NCBI GenBank assembly: GCA_942493055.1
Contig: OW818680.1
Location: 434,001-498,000, forward strand
Origin: CAIZQW01 sp942493055
Lineage (GTDB): Bacteria; Verrucomicrobiota; Kiritimatiellia; RFP12; UBA1067
Length of the DNA stretch: 64,000 nucleotides
Reading direction: 5' to 3'
Shown here piece after piece: positions 44,127-52,316 of the stretch. Position numbers and translations under genes: made by a program. The number at the start of each line of letters is the position of its first letter. Position 1 is the stretch's first letter. The notes under the pieces were generated by a model. That model was not told the DNA's origin. It did not search any database and saw only the letters and a program-made list of their open reading frames with translations.

Positions 44127-45512
44127 ATGAATACAGAATCCAGATTGATGAGTCAGTTGGAAACCATGAGGGGTCAACCATTCTCCAGGCGCGAACTCTT
44201 GCGCTACAGCCTTGCGGGCACTGCAGGACTGATGCTTGCCGATAAGTTTAATCTACATGCCTTGGCGGCTGAAGAGCTCAAGCAAAAGCCGGTGCTCAAG
44301 GGCAAAGCAAAGTCCGTGATACAGGTTTTCCTCTGGGGCGGCATGTCACATTCCGACACCTGGGATCCGAAACCTGAGGCAGGTTATGACTACACAGGCC
44401 AGTTTGCCACAACGATTCCAACCAATGTGAAGGGCGTGCGTCTTGGTGAACTCTTCCCTGAAATGGCCAAGCAGGCTGACAAATTCTCCATCATCCGCAG
44501 CATGACGCACCGTAACAACGGACACGAGACCGCCGCCTACTTGATGCAGACAGGACACATGCCCGGCGAGCGCCTGGCGTATCCCTGTATCGGCGCGGTG
44601 TTTGCCCTGTTCAAAGGCTACAATGCCGGCTACAAGGGGCTGATTCCCCCTTATGTGGTGCTGACGCAACCCCAGGGACGCTTCTCGGAAGCAGGGTTCC
44701 TGGGTGCAAAATGCAAGCCCTTTGCAACAGGCGGCGATCCGAATGCAGCACGGTTCGAGGTTGAAGGCGTGATTGCACGCGGCATCACGGACGACCGGCA
44801 GAAGGCCAGACGCAATCTGCTCGGAAAGATGAACACCATGCGTGACGCCATGCCGGATGATCCCCAGCTGGCGATCGCAAAAGATGCCGAGGAACAAGCC
44901 TACAATCTCATATTGGGCAAAGGCAAAGAGGTCTTCGATCTCTCCCTTGAAAAGCCCGAGCTGAGAGACCGCTATGGCCGGCACACCTTCGGACAGGATT
45001 GCTTGGTGGCCAGACGCCTTGTCGAATCAGGCGTCCCTTATGTGACAATCAACTACCCCGGGGGCTGGGATACGCACTCCAACCACTTCCTGACGATGAG
45101 AAGACAGTGTCCGCAGCTTGACCAGGGACTCGCGGCCTTGTTCAGAGATCTGTCGGAACGCGGCTTGCTGGACTCCACAATCGTCTGGTGTTGCGGTGAG
45201 TTCGGCAGAGGTCCGAAAGTGGACTGGCAACCGCCCTGGAACGGCGGCCGCAACCACTATGGAAACGTCTTCTCCGTCCTTGTGGCGGGCGGCGGCTTCA
45301 AGGGCGGCAACATCGTCGGCTGCTCTGATGACAAAGGAGAAGAGGTCAAAGAGCGCCCCGTCTACCCCATCGATCTGCTCGGCAGTATTTACGAATTAGC
45401 CGGTATCGACACCAACGCCAAACTGCCCCACCCCGAAGGATTTGACGCCCCTGTGTTAAATCTCAACGAGAAGGGCGCAAAGAGTGCCGGACGTTTAACC
45501 GAGATCATGTAA
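44127..45512 (+). CDS. Tat-exported DUF1501 protein
   Basis: 461 residues. Twin-arginine signal (F-S-R-R-E-L-L-R-Y-S-L-A-G-T-A-G-L). DUF1501/sulfatase-like fold: F-L-W-G-G-M-S-H-S-D-T-W-D-P-K-P, M-T-H-R-N-N-G-H-E-T-A-A-Y, Y-P-G-G-W-D-T-H-S-N-H-F, W-C-C-G-E-F-G-R-G-P-K, and G-G-R-N-H-Y-G-N. The His/Asp pattern suggests a metal site related to the alkaline-phosphatase superfamily; no substrate is known. It nearly always accompanies PSCyt2/PSD1 proteins, as here. Confidence 0.92.
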   Translation: MNTESRLMSQLETMRGQPFSRRELLRYSLAGTAGLMLADKFNLHALAAEELKQKPVLKGKAKSVIQVFLWGGMSHSDTWDPKPEAGYDYTGQFATTIPTNVKGVRLGELFPEMAKQADKFSIIRSMTHRNNGHETAAYLMQTGHMPGERLAYPCIGAVFALFKGYNAGYKGLIPPYVVLTQPQGRFSEAGFLGAKCKPFATGGDPNAARFEVEGVIARGITDDRQKARRNLLGKMNTMRDAMPDDPQLAIAKDAEEQAYNLILGKGKEVFDLSLEKPELRDRYGRHTFGQDCLVARRLVESGVPYVTINYPGGWDTHSNHFLTMRRQCPQLDQGLAALFRDLSERGLLDSTIVWCCGEFGRGPKVDWQPPWNGGRNHYGNVFSVLVAGGGFKGGNIVGCSDDKGEEVKERPVYPIDLLGSIYELAGIDTNAKLPHPEGFDAPVLNLNEKGAKSAGRLTEIM

Positions 45513-45557
45513 GCGTTTATATCCATTTTAATCAAACGCACGCAAGGAGAACACCGA

Positions 45558-48395
45558 ATGACCCTGAATATATTTCCCAGCGACTCCATAACAAGGCCAT
45601 CACATTTAAGCCTGTTTATACCCCTCCTTGCTTGCTCGTTGATCGTCTCGTCAGTATCAGCGCAATATATCGGCTTTGTTTATCCGGCCGGCGGACAGCG
45701 GGGAACGACGTTTCAGGTTACAATCGGAGGACAGAGTCTTACGGGTATTGACAAGGTGATCATCTCAGGAACCGGTGCAACGGCCAGGATTGTCGAATAC
45801 AACAAGAAAATGAACAACCAGGAGCAGCAACTCATTGGCGAGCAACTCAGAGAGCTGAGACTCGAACCGCCCAACCCAGCCGATGCCCTGATGGTCTCAA
45901 ATTTGATCAGCCGCATTGAACGGTTGATGCGCGAGAATGTCCAGAACCCGGCCTGTTCATCCATCGCAAACCTGGTCCTGGTTGAAGTCACGGTTGAGCC
46001 AAACGCCACCCCAGGGCTCAGGGAAATCAGACTCTGCACCCCGCGTAGCGTATCCAATCCCCTGGTCTTCAATATAGGACAACTCCCCGAATTCTCGGCA
46101 CCTACGATGCTGACCTGTCCTCTTGTGACGCTGGGTAAAGAAGAGCAGAGCCTTCGCAGAAAGAAGCGCGACCAGAAAGCGGGTTCAGGAGACATGATGA
46201 TGGAAGGGATGATGATGGGAAGCGCAGGCGCACAGAGTGAGTTTGACGATGATGAAATCTGCGTTAAAATCCCCTGCACCATCAATGGACAGATCGCCCA
46301 AGGCTCCGTGGACAGGTATCGTTTTGATGCGAAGAAGGGGCAGAAGGTTGTTGTCATCGTGCAGGCGCGCGAACTGGTTCCCTACATGGCTGATGCGGTT
46401 CCCGGATGGTTCCAGCCTGTTCTCTCCCTCTGTGATTCCAAGGGCAAAGAGGTTGCCTACGTCGATGACTATTTTTTCAAACCCGACCCCGTCATGCTGT
46501 ATGAGGTCGAGGAAGACGGTGAATACCACCTGGCCATTTATGACTCTATTTATCGCGGTCGCGAAGATTTTGTCTACCGCATAACCGTCGGCGAAATCCC
46601 CTTCATCACCAGCATATTCCCGATGGGCACACGAACCGGGGAAACCGTCCGGGTCGCCGTGAAGGGCTGGAACCTCGGCGAAACCAGCGTGACGCCTTTC
46701 ATCACTGATCCGGTCTCCGGCATTTATCAAGTCACTGCCCGGGGAACAGGCGGCCTCCTCTCCAACCCCATGCCGTTTGCCCTTGACACGTTGCCCGAGT
46801 GCCTAGAGAAGGAACCCAACAGCCAACTGCGAACCGCCCAGAAAATTACGCTTCCAGTCATCATCAACGGTTCTATTGATAACACCGGTAAAAAGGATGT
46901 TTTCCAGTTTCAAGGACAAGAGGGGGACAATGTTGTTGCGGAAGTCTATGCGCGGAGACTGAATTCCCCGCTCGACTCTGTCCTGAAAATTACTGACGCT
47001 TCAGGAAAGATTCTGGCCACCAATGACGACCGGGAAGATGCCACTGCTGGCATCAACACACACCATGCAGATTCGTACATTTGGACAAAGCTCCCTGCGG
47101 ACGGAACGTATTATGTGCATCTGGAAGACACCCAGCACAAGAGCGGAAACGATTATGTCTATCGCCTGCGCATCAGCCAACCCCAACCTGATTTCTCAAT
47201 CAGGCTCGTGCCCTCCATGGTCGCCATGCGCAGCAATTCCACCGCCTCCGTCAAGGCCTTTGTCCTGCGCCAAGACGGCTTTACCAATGCCATCACCTTT
47301 GCAGTTAAGGGAAACACCAACAGCTTCAGCGCGATGGGCCGGATCACCGGCACGCAACCTGTAACCCAGGTGACACTCAAGACAAGCTTAGCCGAAACAC
47401 AGGAGCCTGCCGTCATTGTGCTGCAAGGTATATCCACCAACAAGACGCAGAAGTGGGTGCGTGATGCCATCCCGACAGAAGACCGCATGCAAGCGTTCCT
47501 CTGGCGCCACCTCGTACCCGCGCAAGAAATGAGGGCACTGGTCTTCAATCCTCCGCCCCCGCCTCCGCCAGCGCCAAAAGAAGCTAAGAAGGAGACCCCG
47601 AAGACGGAACAGAAGAAGGTGAATTTCCCGCAGGGACTCATGCTCCATTTCAACTTTGACCAGTGGGAAGCCGCCAACAATATAACCGACCGCACAGGGC
47701 GCAACAATAACGGACGCGCAATCTATGCACGCTGGAATGCCAATGGCAAGCAGTCAGGCGGCTATGAGTTCTCACCGACCAACGGCTATATTCAAGTTAA
47801 AGACAGTGTGACCTTGAATCCCAAAACAGCTACGCTTTCTGTCTGGTTCAAGACCGCAAAATCATCGACCGCCGACCGCTATATTTTTGAAAAGCAGAAA
47901 GAAAATGGCTTTGCGCTGTGCATCGTCGGCGATCCTAAAGATGCCGCAAACAAGAACAAGCTTCGCTTTGTCGTCAACAACAAGGAATGCGTGGGGAACA
48001 GTAATGTGATCGATGGGGCCTGGCATCACGCAGCAGCCGTTTTCAACGGTGAAACCCTGAAGCTTTACATTGACGGGCAACTCCAAAACCAAGTCACCTC
48101 ATGGAAAGGCGAGATCGGTGTCAATACCAACAGCCTGTCGATTGGCATGAACCGCACCAATCCGTCACCCCTGGAAAAGAAAGCTGGGTTTGACGGGCTC
48201 ATGGACGAGGTCATGATTTTTGATCACGCCATCAGCGATGAAGAGGTCAAGGTGGTGATATCCTCCACCAAGCCGAAGTTCACCAAGAGCCAAGTCGCTG
48301 CTCGCGTTGCCGAGCTGAAAGAGCTCATCGAACGCGGCCTGATTACCCAGGCGTTCTATGACCGTAAGCTCAAGGAGTGCGAAGTCTCGCCGTAA
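45558..48395 (+). CDS. Exported PPC/LamG multidomain protein
   Basis: 945 residues. Signal peptide to about 36. An IPT-like N-terminal part (Y-P-A-G-G-Q-R-G-T-T-F-Q-V-T-I-G-G), two PPC-like beta domains (about 240-350: D-R-Y-R-F-D-A-K-K-G-Q-K-V-V-V; about 435-545: D-V-F-Q-F-Q-G-Q-E-G-D-N-V-V-A-E-V), a Pro/Lys-rich linker (about 660-690), a LamG/concanavalin-like domain (about 695-900: A-T-L-S-V-W-F-K-T; W-H-H-A-A-A-V-F-N-G-E-T-L-K-L-Y-I-D-G) and a short SHOCT-like C-terminus. Probably an adhesive or glycan-binding surface protein. It follows the DUF1501 gene by 45 bases, a recurring PVC trio. Confidence 0.85.
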   Translation: MTLNIFPSDSITRPSHLSLFIPLLACSLIVSSVSAQYIGFVYPAGGQRGTTFQVTIGGQSLTGIDKVIISGTGATARIVEYNKKMNNQEQQLIGEQLRELRLEPPNPADALMVSNLISRIERLMRENVQNPACSSIANLVLVEVTVEPNATPGLREIRLCTPRSVSNPLVFNIGQLPEFSAPTMLTCPLVTLGKEEQSLRRKKRDQKAGSGDMMMEGMMMGSAGAQSEFDDDEICVKIPCTINGQIAQGSVDRYRFDAKKGQKVVVIVQARELVPYMADAVPGWFQPVLSLCDSKGKEVAYVDDYFFKPDPVMLYEVEEDGEYHLAIYDSIYRGREDFVYRITVGEIPFITSIFPMGTRTGETVRVAVKGWNLGETSVTPFITDPVSGIYQVTARGTGGLLSNPMPFALDTLPECLEKEPNSQLRTAQKITLPVIINGSIDNTGKKDVFQFQGQEGDNVVAEVYARRLNSPLDSVLKITDASGKILATNDDREDATAGINTHHADSYIWTKLPADGTYYVHLEDTQHKSGNDYVYRLRISQPQPDFSIRLVPSMVAMRSNSTASVKAFVLRQDGFTNAITFAVKGNTNSFSAMGRITGTQPVTQVTLKTSLAETQEPAVIVLQGISTNKTQKWVRDAIPTEDRMQAFLWRHLVPAQEMRALVFNPPPPPPPAPKEAKKETPKTEQKKVNFPQGLMLHFNFDQWEAANNITDRTGRNNNGRAIYARWNANGKQSGGYEFSPTNGYIQVKDSVTLNPKTATLSVWFKTAKSSTADRYIFEKQKENGFALCIVGDPKDAANKNKLRFVVNNKECVGNSNVIDGAWHHAAAVFNGETLKLYIDGQLQNQVTSWKGEIGVNTNSLSIGMNRTNPSPLEKKAGFDGLMDEVMIFDHAISDEEVKVVISSTKPKFTKSQVAARVAELKELIERGLITQAFYDRKLKECEVSP

Positions 48396-48452
48396 TACCA
48401 TTTCCCCTTTTACAATCGACAATTGCCCGAAGAAGATGTAATATCAGGCCCT

Positions 48453-49142
48453 ATGAAAGAGCTTCCAAGCGGGACAGCTAAACCCCAGCATATTTGCCTG
48501 AGCCCTGATGAACTCGCGGAGTTGCGGACCGACTCCCTCGCAGAGAAACTTCGGATTGTTCTTGCTAATTTGCCCCCTGGAAACATCACCATGGATGAGA
48601 TACGCATTCTTGTGGGGCAAGATGGGCTCTTATTGCTCACCATTTTTCTCTCGCTCGTCTTTGTCGTTCCTATACAGATACCCGGTTTAGGGGGTGTATT
48701 AGGAAGCGCGATAGGCTTTATCGCCATAAGCCGCTTGCGCGGCCGTACCCTCTGGTTGCCCAAGCGTATCGCCCAATGTGCAATAGCGTCAGAAAAGGTT
48801 CGTGAAGTCCTCGCAAAAAGCACAATCTGGTTGCATCGTCTGGAATATGTGAGTCTTCCCCATCGGCTGAACAAGCTGGCCGTTTCCGGACTCGCAGACG
48901 TCGTGAACAACTGCGGCCTGATCACGGGCGCCCTCTTGCTCATCGCCCCTATCATTCTGGTCCCTTTCAGTAACACGCTACCCGCGCTTGCAGTGCTTTT
49001 TCTTTGCATCGGACTCTTGCAGCGTGACGGTCTTTGTATTCTGTACGGCCATCTTGTTAACGCGGCCACAATCGCCTATTTTACCGCCCTCATCATTGGG
49101 GGCCACGACGCCTTCGAGAAGTTGCTGCACTTTTTCGATTAG
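48453..49142 (+). CDS. ExoD-family membrane protein
   Basis: 229 residues from ATG 48453 (AGG about 6 bases upstream); a TTG at 48423 would add 10. ExoD features: L-A-E-K-L-R-I-V-L-A-N-L-P-P-G-N-I-T-M-D-E-I near the start, then V-P-I-Q-I-P-G-L-G-G-V-L-G-S and W-L-P-K-R-I-A-Q, with 4-5 hydrophobic segments. The family is linked to exopolysaccharide synthesis and alkali tolerance, with unknown mechanism. It is the last gene of the plus-strand run and ends 3 bases from the convergent PHP gene. Confidence 0.85.
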   Translation: MKELPSGTAKPQHICLSPDELAELRTDSLAEKLRIVLANLPPGNITMDEIRILVGQDGLLLLTIFLSLVFVVPIQIPGLGGVLGSAIGFIAISRLRGRTLWLPKRIAQCAIASEKVREVLAKSTIWLHRLEYVSLPHRLNKLAVSGLADVVNNCGLITGALLLIAPIILVPFSNTLPALAVLFLCIGLLQRDGLCILYGHLVNAATIAYFTALIIGGHDAFEKLLHFFD

Positions 49143-49145
49143 CCG

Positions 49146-50486
49146 TTATAACGCGTACGGCTGCGTCCAGGCCACCTTCACTTTCGGACGGAAGTGCGAC
49201 CCGAATTTTGAAGGAACATCCGATTCCACGCGTGCCCGGACATAGAGGTCATCAGCCTCCAATCGGTACGAAGCCTCCGTGCCCGCCACGGTCTTGACAG
49301 TCCGTCCGATGTCCGTTGAGTAGACAGGGATGGTTCGGGCGGGACGCGTCGCAGCGCCGATCTTCTCAGCAGGGCTCGTAAGGTGCGTCACCGTGCGATC
49401 AAAGCCCTGTTTCGTCGTAATAAAATGTATGCGATAATTCACCCCCGCCTCAGCCTTCACGGTCACGCGCAAGGTGCTGTCTGCAGAAGAGAAGTTTATA
49501 TCCTCCAACTCGACCCCGCTCGATGCATAGCAATCTCCACGCTGAATGGCCTCCAGCAACCTGTCCGGCGTCAGCGCAGTAGCGCGCACCATCATCCAGG
49601 CGTTTCCCACATGCTTGTCATCATACACATGCGTATCCTCCGAGCCGATCCCGTAGAGAAGAGCCTGACCCTGAATAGACCGGAATGCGTTGACAGCGTC
49701 CCAAAACTGCTCGACCGTATAGTTCGGCGCTTGAGGATGGGGCGCAAATTGCGAGCCATTGTTCGCGACTTCGAAAAACCGGATCTCCGGACAGTCAATC
49801 AGGTGTTGCGGCAGAATGTTGTAGTAGCGCCAGAAGGGATGGTTCAGCATGAACAGATACGGACGCTGCGGTTTGAGCGCCGCGTGAGCCACCTCCGTGA
49901 CATTTGAGGCCAGCAACGCGCTGATCGTCAGCGGCCCGGAGACGACCTTGACAATCCCCGCGCCCGTGACACTGCGAAGCGTCAGCGGAAGGTTGATATA
50001 GTTCAGGTGGACGTCTACATTGTTCAGGCTCTGCGTCAACTCGACGCCCGGCAGAAGAAGAAACTTTTCAGGCACCTCCAACTTGGCCTTGACCTCTGAA
50101 TAGGTCTTGAGCCGGACCGAGGTGACGGGTCCATTGGTCCCCTTTTCGGTTTTGGTCACCACCCACGCGTTTCCAAAATCGTTCACGTAGGCGTCGAATT
50201 TGGCTTGAGTCACTTTGGTAGGCTTAATCTCGCGCCACGTGTTTGTACTCTTGGCAAACTGATTATGGTCGCTCAAGCACATGAAGTCATAGCCGCGCTG
50301 CTTATAGGCTTCAATCGCCTGCTCCGGGAACGCCTGCCCGTCCGACCAATAGCTGTGGGTGTGCAACTGACCTCGGAACCATTGCGCACGAACCACCGGC
50401 GGTTGAACGGCCTCTTCAGCACGCGCAACCTGCGTCATCACGAAAAAGCCAAGAACGCCTCCTACAACCCATACGCTTCTGATCAT
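49146..50486 (-). CDS. Exported PHP-domain (CehA/McbA-type) metallohydrolase
   Basis: 446 residues. Signal peptide 1-23. PHP phosphoesterase signatures: G-Q-L-H-T-H-S-Y-W-S-D-G (two His), G-Y-D-F-M-C-L-S-D-H-N-Q, P-G-V-E-L-T, M-L-N-H-P-F, and Y-G-I-G-S-E-D-T-H-V-Y, which supply a multinuclear metal site. CehA/McbA-type proteins hydrolyse esters or phosphoesters; the natural substrate is unknown. ATG 50486 has AGGAGAA upstream. It is downstream of the fucosidase terminator and so probably has its own promoter. Confidence 0.88.
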   Translation of the reverse strand: MIRSVWVVGGVLGFFVMTQVARAEEAVQPPVVRAQWFRGQLHTHSYWSDGQAFPEQAIEAYKQRGYDFMCLSDHNQFAKSTNTWREIKPTKVTQAKFDAYVNDFGNAWVVTKTEKGTNGPVTSVRLKTYSEVKAKLEVPEKFLLLPGVELTQSLNNVDVHLNYINLPLTLRSVTGAGIVKVVSGPLTISALLASNVTEVAHAALKPQRPYLFMLNHPFWRYYNILPQHLIDCPEIRFFEVANNGSQFAPHPQAPNYTVEQFWDAVNAFRSIQGQALLYGIGSEDTHVYDDKHVGNAWMMVRATALTPDRLLEAIQRGDCYASSGVELEDINFSSADSTLRVTVKAEAGVNYRIHFITTKQGFDRTVTHLTSPAEKIGAATRPARTIPVYSTDIGRTVKTVAGTEASYRLEADDLYVRARVESDVPSKFGSHFRPKVKVAWTQPYAL

Positions 50487-50597
50487 TGCTGTTCTCCTGT
50501 ACCCCTGCTGAACACGCCATTAAGAACCATCTGGTGCAAGGTTATCGCATTTCTCATGCAGGGTAAAGAGCGAACTTTCCAATGTTTTAGTTAAAAA

Positions 50598-50645
50598 GCG
50601 GGGGCTGGAATGAATATTGCTCTATTCCAGCCCCCGCCGTGGTGT
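50598..50645 (-). terminator. Terminator of the glycan-degradation operon
   Basis: A perfect 14-base stem (GCGGGGGCTGGAAT at 50598-50611 with its complement at 50624-50637) and a 12-base loop. Read on the minus strand it is followed by TTTTT. It lies about 40 bases after the fucosidase stop. Confidence 0.9.
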
Positions 50646-50676
50646 GGGTATATATATCACTTAATCTGTGATCTGG

Positions 50677-52305
50677 TTATGGGCATGCTTTCTGCTCTTT
50701 GCCAACAGGCGCTTGCACGAAATTTCCTTGCATCTTCAGGGCAATGATCCCTTTGCTTTTGAAGGCTTTCGGCAGCACGATATGGAGCCCGTTCGCCTCC
50801 TGCTCCCAGACAAGATCGCCATCGTATCCCAAGAGTGTCACGTGATTGACATTGCCGTCTGCATCGGGTAATGACCGAAGAAATATTTCTCCCGTAGCTG
50901 GCCATCCCAGGACTATAGCATAGAGCGCCGCGTTCTTGGTTGTGAACCGAATATCTTCTGCAGTCATCTGCGCAAAGATTTTCTCGGTGAAGCGCTTCCC
51001 CCCTCTTCGCTCCGGGCCTTCACCGAACACTTTCCATGGGCGCGTCCCGTAAATGGACTCGCCGTTGACGGCCATCCATTTCCCCATCTCATCAAGAACC
51101 TTTTCCTCCTGCACATCAATGGTCCCGTCATGGCGCAACGGTATGTTCAGCAGAAGGTTGCCATTCTTGCTGACAACATCAGCGAGCATCGCGATCACCT
51201 GCTGACTTGTTTTATAGGTGTATCCCGTCTTATAGTACCAATCGCCAATACAGGTGTCCGTCTGCCAAGGCTCAGGACTGATCTGATCAAGCCCGCCCCG
51301 TTCCACATCCTGGATTCCGACACCCCGTCGATAGTCTCCATGCGTACCGCGATCACTCATATCTTTGATATTGTATACGGCCTCCAACGAGCCGCCATGC
51401 CAGCGCGTATTGGCATTGTAGAAGTGAGCGAAGAGACTGCGGCCAACCTCTCCGAAAGGAATTCCGCCATCGCTGTACATCAGATCCGGCTGGTAGGTGT
51501 CAAGCAGATCCCGCATCCGCCAGAACCATTGCCGCGTCCACCATTCCGGCGGATTTTTCGGGTAAGTGAAGACGGTGTCCGGGTGAGGCGGGAAGTAGAG
51601 ATCCGCAAAGCGAGGATCATTGCCATCGTAGGGGATGCCTGCATACGGCCCGTTCGTGTCACTGCCTTTGTTGGTATTAAACCAGCTATAACTCCTCGCC
51701 AGATGCTCGCTGACCCCAAAACGTAAGCCCTGCTTCTTGACTGCCTGTGCCCAAAGCCCGACAATGTCCTTCTTCGGGCCGATGTTGACAGAGTTCCAGG
51801 CATGATATTTGGAGTTCCAGCAGTCCACGTTGTCATGATGGTTAGCCAGCACGACAAAATACTTTGCCCCTGCATTCTTATACCGTTCGATCAATCTGTC
51901 TGGATCAAACTGCTCAGCCTTCCACTGCGCAATAATCTCTTTATAGCCGACACGCGAAGGATGGCCATAGTGTTCAAGATGGAATTTATACTGCCGATGA
52001 CCTTCGATATACATATTCCGCGCATACCAGTCGCCGGCCTCGGGAACAGACTGCGGGCCCACTATTCCCCATATCCCCAGTTTCGCATCCCGAAACCATT
52101 CCGGGCATTTGTATTTTTCAAGGGACACCCATGTTGAGTCAAAAGGCCCTTTCTCGATTTCGATTTTATCAGGGATCGGCTGGGCGCCTGAGAGGGGTTC
52201 CATCGCTAATAATGAAAAACTCATCAGACCCAGGGCGATCTGCGGGATACGCCTGGGGATTGCCAAGTGGACACCTACTTGAAATATGACGCGAGGGCTT
52301 GCCAT
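50677..52305 (-). CDS. GH29 alpha-L-fucosidase
   Basis: 542 residues, with a signal peptide in the first ~40 residues. GH29 signatures: W-F-R-D-A-K-L-G-I-W-G-I-V-G-P-Q, K-Y-F-V-V-L-A-N-H-H-D-N-V-D-C-W, S-E-H-L-A-R-S-Y-S-W, and the nucleophile region P-D-L-M-Y-S-D279-G-G. Retaining enzyme that releases terminal L-fucose, here in the periplasm. ATG 52305 has AAGGAGAT upstream, and the gap to the heparinase-like gene is 11 bases. It is the last gene of the glycan operon, before a strong terminator. Confidence 0.93.
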   Translation of the reverse strand: MASPRVIFQVGVHLAIPRRIPQIALGLMSFSLLAMEPLSGAQPIPDKIEIEKGPFDSTWVSLEKYKCPEWFRDAKLGIWGIVGPQSVPEAGDWYARNMYIEGHRQYKFHLEHYGHPSRVGYKEIIAQWKAEQFDPDRLIERYKNAGAKYFVVLANHHDNVDCWNSKYHAWNSVNIGPKKDIVGLWAQAVKKQGLRFGVSEHLARSYSWFNTNKGSDTNGPYAGIPYDGNDPRFADLYFPPHPDTVFTYPKNPPEWWTRQWFWRMRDLLDTYQPDLMYSDGGIPFGEVGRSLFAHFYNANTRWHGGSLEAVYNIKDMSDRGTHGDYRRGVGIQDVERGGLDQISPEPWQTDTCIGDWYYKTGYTYKTSQQVIAMLADVVSKNGNLLLNIPLRHDGTIDVQEEKVLDEMGKWMAVNGESIYGTRPWKVFGEGPERRGGKRFTEKIFAQMTAEDIRFTTKNAALYAIVLGWPATGEIFLRSLPDADGNVNHVTLLGYDGDLVWEQEANGLHIVLPKAFKSKGIIALKMQGNFVQAPVGKEQKACP

Positions 52306-52316
52306 TCTTTATCTCC

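Noticed and set aside
44346..44984. Open frame of 212 codons antisense to the DUF1501 gene
   Set aside because: The DUF1501 motifs are continuous on the plus strand, and the antisense frame lacks a ribosome-binding site.
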